Source: CAWINY01 sp963837635
Lineage (GTDB): Bacteria > Acidobacteriota > Terriglobia > Terriglobales > Acidobacteriaceae
Assembly (NCBI GenBank): GCA_963837635.1
Contig: CAWINY010000006.1
Location: 989,452-1,053,451, forward strand
Length of the DNA: 64,000 bases
Reading direction: 5' to 3'
The position numbers were made by a program, and so were the translations under genes. How positions within the stretch are numbered: position 1 is the stretch's first letter; every line of letters begins with the position of its first letter. Shown here one piece after another: positions 63,331 to 64,000 of this stretch. The notes below the pieces were generated by a model, which made no database searches, had not been told where the DNA came from, and was given only the letters and a program-made list of their open reading frames with translations.

Positions 63331-63991
63331 TCACTTGTGCGATTTTGCGAATACCCGCCGCTTGAGATCGGGCCAGAACTCGCGGAAAGCATTACCGCCC
63401 ATTTCACCCAGAAAGCCGTAGAGCGTTCGCAAACCGGCATGCTGCAGATCGGCTTCGCTATCTGCACGCCAAGTGTTCGAGAAAAAATCGGTGCCGGCGA
63501 TGCCGATATAGCGGGCGTACGGCGCGCCAGCGTGCCGTCGCGCTGACGTGCCGCAAACGTCATCTGGAAGACGTGCCGTACCCTATTGCCAAAAGACTCG
63601 CCAGCCGCCGGAAATAGCGCGGGTCCTTTCCCCATAAGGCGCCGATCCAGCCTCCATAGCGTTCCCGGTTGAAACCCCGGTGAGTCGCATGCCGTAGCGC
63701 TTGCCGTACCCTTCCCACGTGCCGCCATACTCTTAGGGCTGTCGGTAGCGGTACCGATGCCGGCACTGAGAGAACGGCAAGCATATCCTCCGGACCGACC
63801 GTACGGTGAACAAACCAGTGCAGACGCTGCTTGCCTGTGATGGCCTTATACGGGGGATTAGAGCATACGTCGCATACGGCTGAAGGAGAGTTGGAATTCT
63901 CCTGCTGAGCTGTTTGTCCCAGAACACTTAGCGCTGCGGCTATCACGACCACGAACTGCAGCCGAATTAGCTTCAAGAAAATTCGTACCAT
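63331..63991 (-). pseudogene. decayed gene of a hypothetical exported protein
   Basis: A signal peptide (LIRLQFVVVIAAALSVLG) and AITGKQRLHWFVHRTVGPED are read from the ATG at 63991. Then the reading frame must change about four times to keep going: EYGGTWEGYGKRYGMRLTGV then STGNAMEAG; IGALWGKDPRYFR; GESFGNRVRHVFQMTFAARQ then RDGTLA; and YARYIGIAGTDFFSNTWRAD then REFWPDLKRRVFAKSHK to a TGA at 63331-63333. The end and the order of motifs match a family I recall from acidobacteria, of unknown function. A TAA lies before EYGG as well. It is a pseudogene, or a poorly sequenced gene near the contig end. Confidence 0.65.
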
Positions 63992-64000
63992 CGTTCAGGC

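Overview
The window looks like a chromosomal segment of a Gram-negative, high-GC soil-type bacterium, most probably an Acidobacteriota (Terriglobia/Koribacter-like). This is inferred from protein families: exosortase and PEP-CTERM proteins, a pilMNOPQ secretin operon, LolA, mreBCD-mrdA-rodA, a very large RNase E/G, and a decayed gene at the right end of a type I associate with acidobacteria. The spacers are rich in short dispersed repeats. There is no rRNA, so the assignment is not proven.

Layout. 0-10 kb: an exosortase/PEP-CTERM envelope locus with two PEP-CTERM proteins, an exosortase-EpsI fusion, an outer-membrane barrel-like protein and a PilZ protein. A soluble histidine kinase, an NtrC-type regulator and a second sigma54 activator without receiver follow. 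Near-consensus -24/-12 (sigma54) promoters precede four of these genes. 9.9-10.6 kb: integrase remnant, tRNA-Leu(TAG) and a beheaded protein fragment. 10.6-21 kb: lolA, a type II secretion/type IV pilus-like assembly cluster (F, E, M/L-, N-, O-, P/C-like and a pseudopilin-like protein), an unknown protein and a FecR-domain protein. 21.5-32 kb: the cell-shape genes mreB-mreC-mreD and mrdA-rodA, split by a lower-GC two-gene cassette. That cassette encodes a PilZ-methyltransferase resembling PhcB (the 3-hydroxy-palmitate methyl ester autoinducer enzyme) and a membrane hybrid kinase resembling PhcS/LqsS. 32-36 kb: a hairpin-rich leader and an RNase E/G with a huge acidic insertion. 36-38 kb: a decayed cytochrome c gene disrupted by an IS200/IS605 element. 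38-44.4 kb: a helix-turn-helix gene and pilMNOPQ. 44.4-57.4 kb: M24 peptidase, accB, accC (one frameshift), thiE, two APC transporters (one with three frameshifts), mobA, an MlaF-like ATPase, riboflavin synthase, ribD and ftsY. 57.7-63.1 kb: an RNB-family RNase, a seven-heme cytochrome and homoserine dehydrogenase. 63.1-64 kb: gene remnants.

The most interesting items are the c-di-GMP-linked fatty-acid-methyl-ester signalling cassette inside the cell-shape operon, the sigma54 circuit over the exosortase locus, and the RNase E/G with its repeated LPGESxxKY motif. All calls come from reading translations and motifs by eye; no database search was run.
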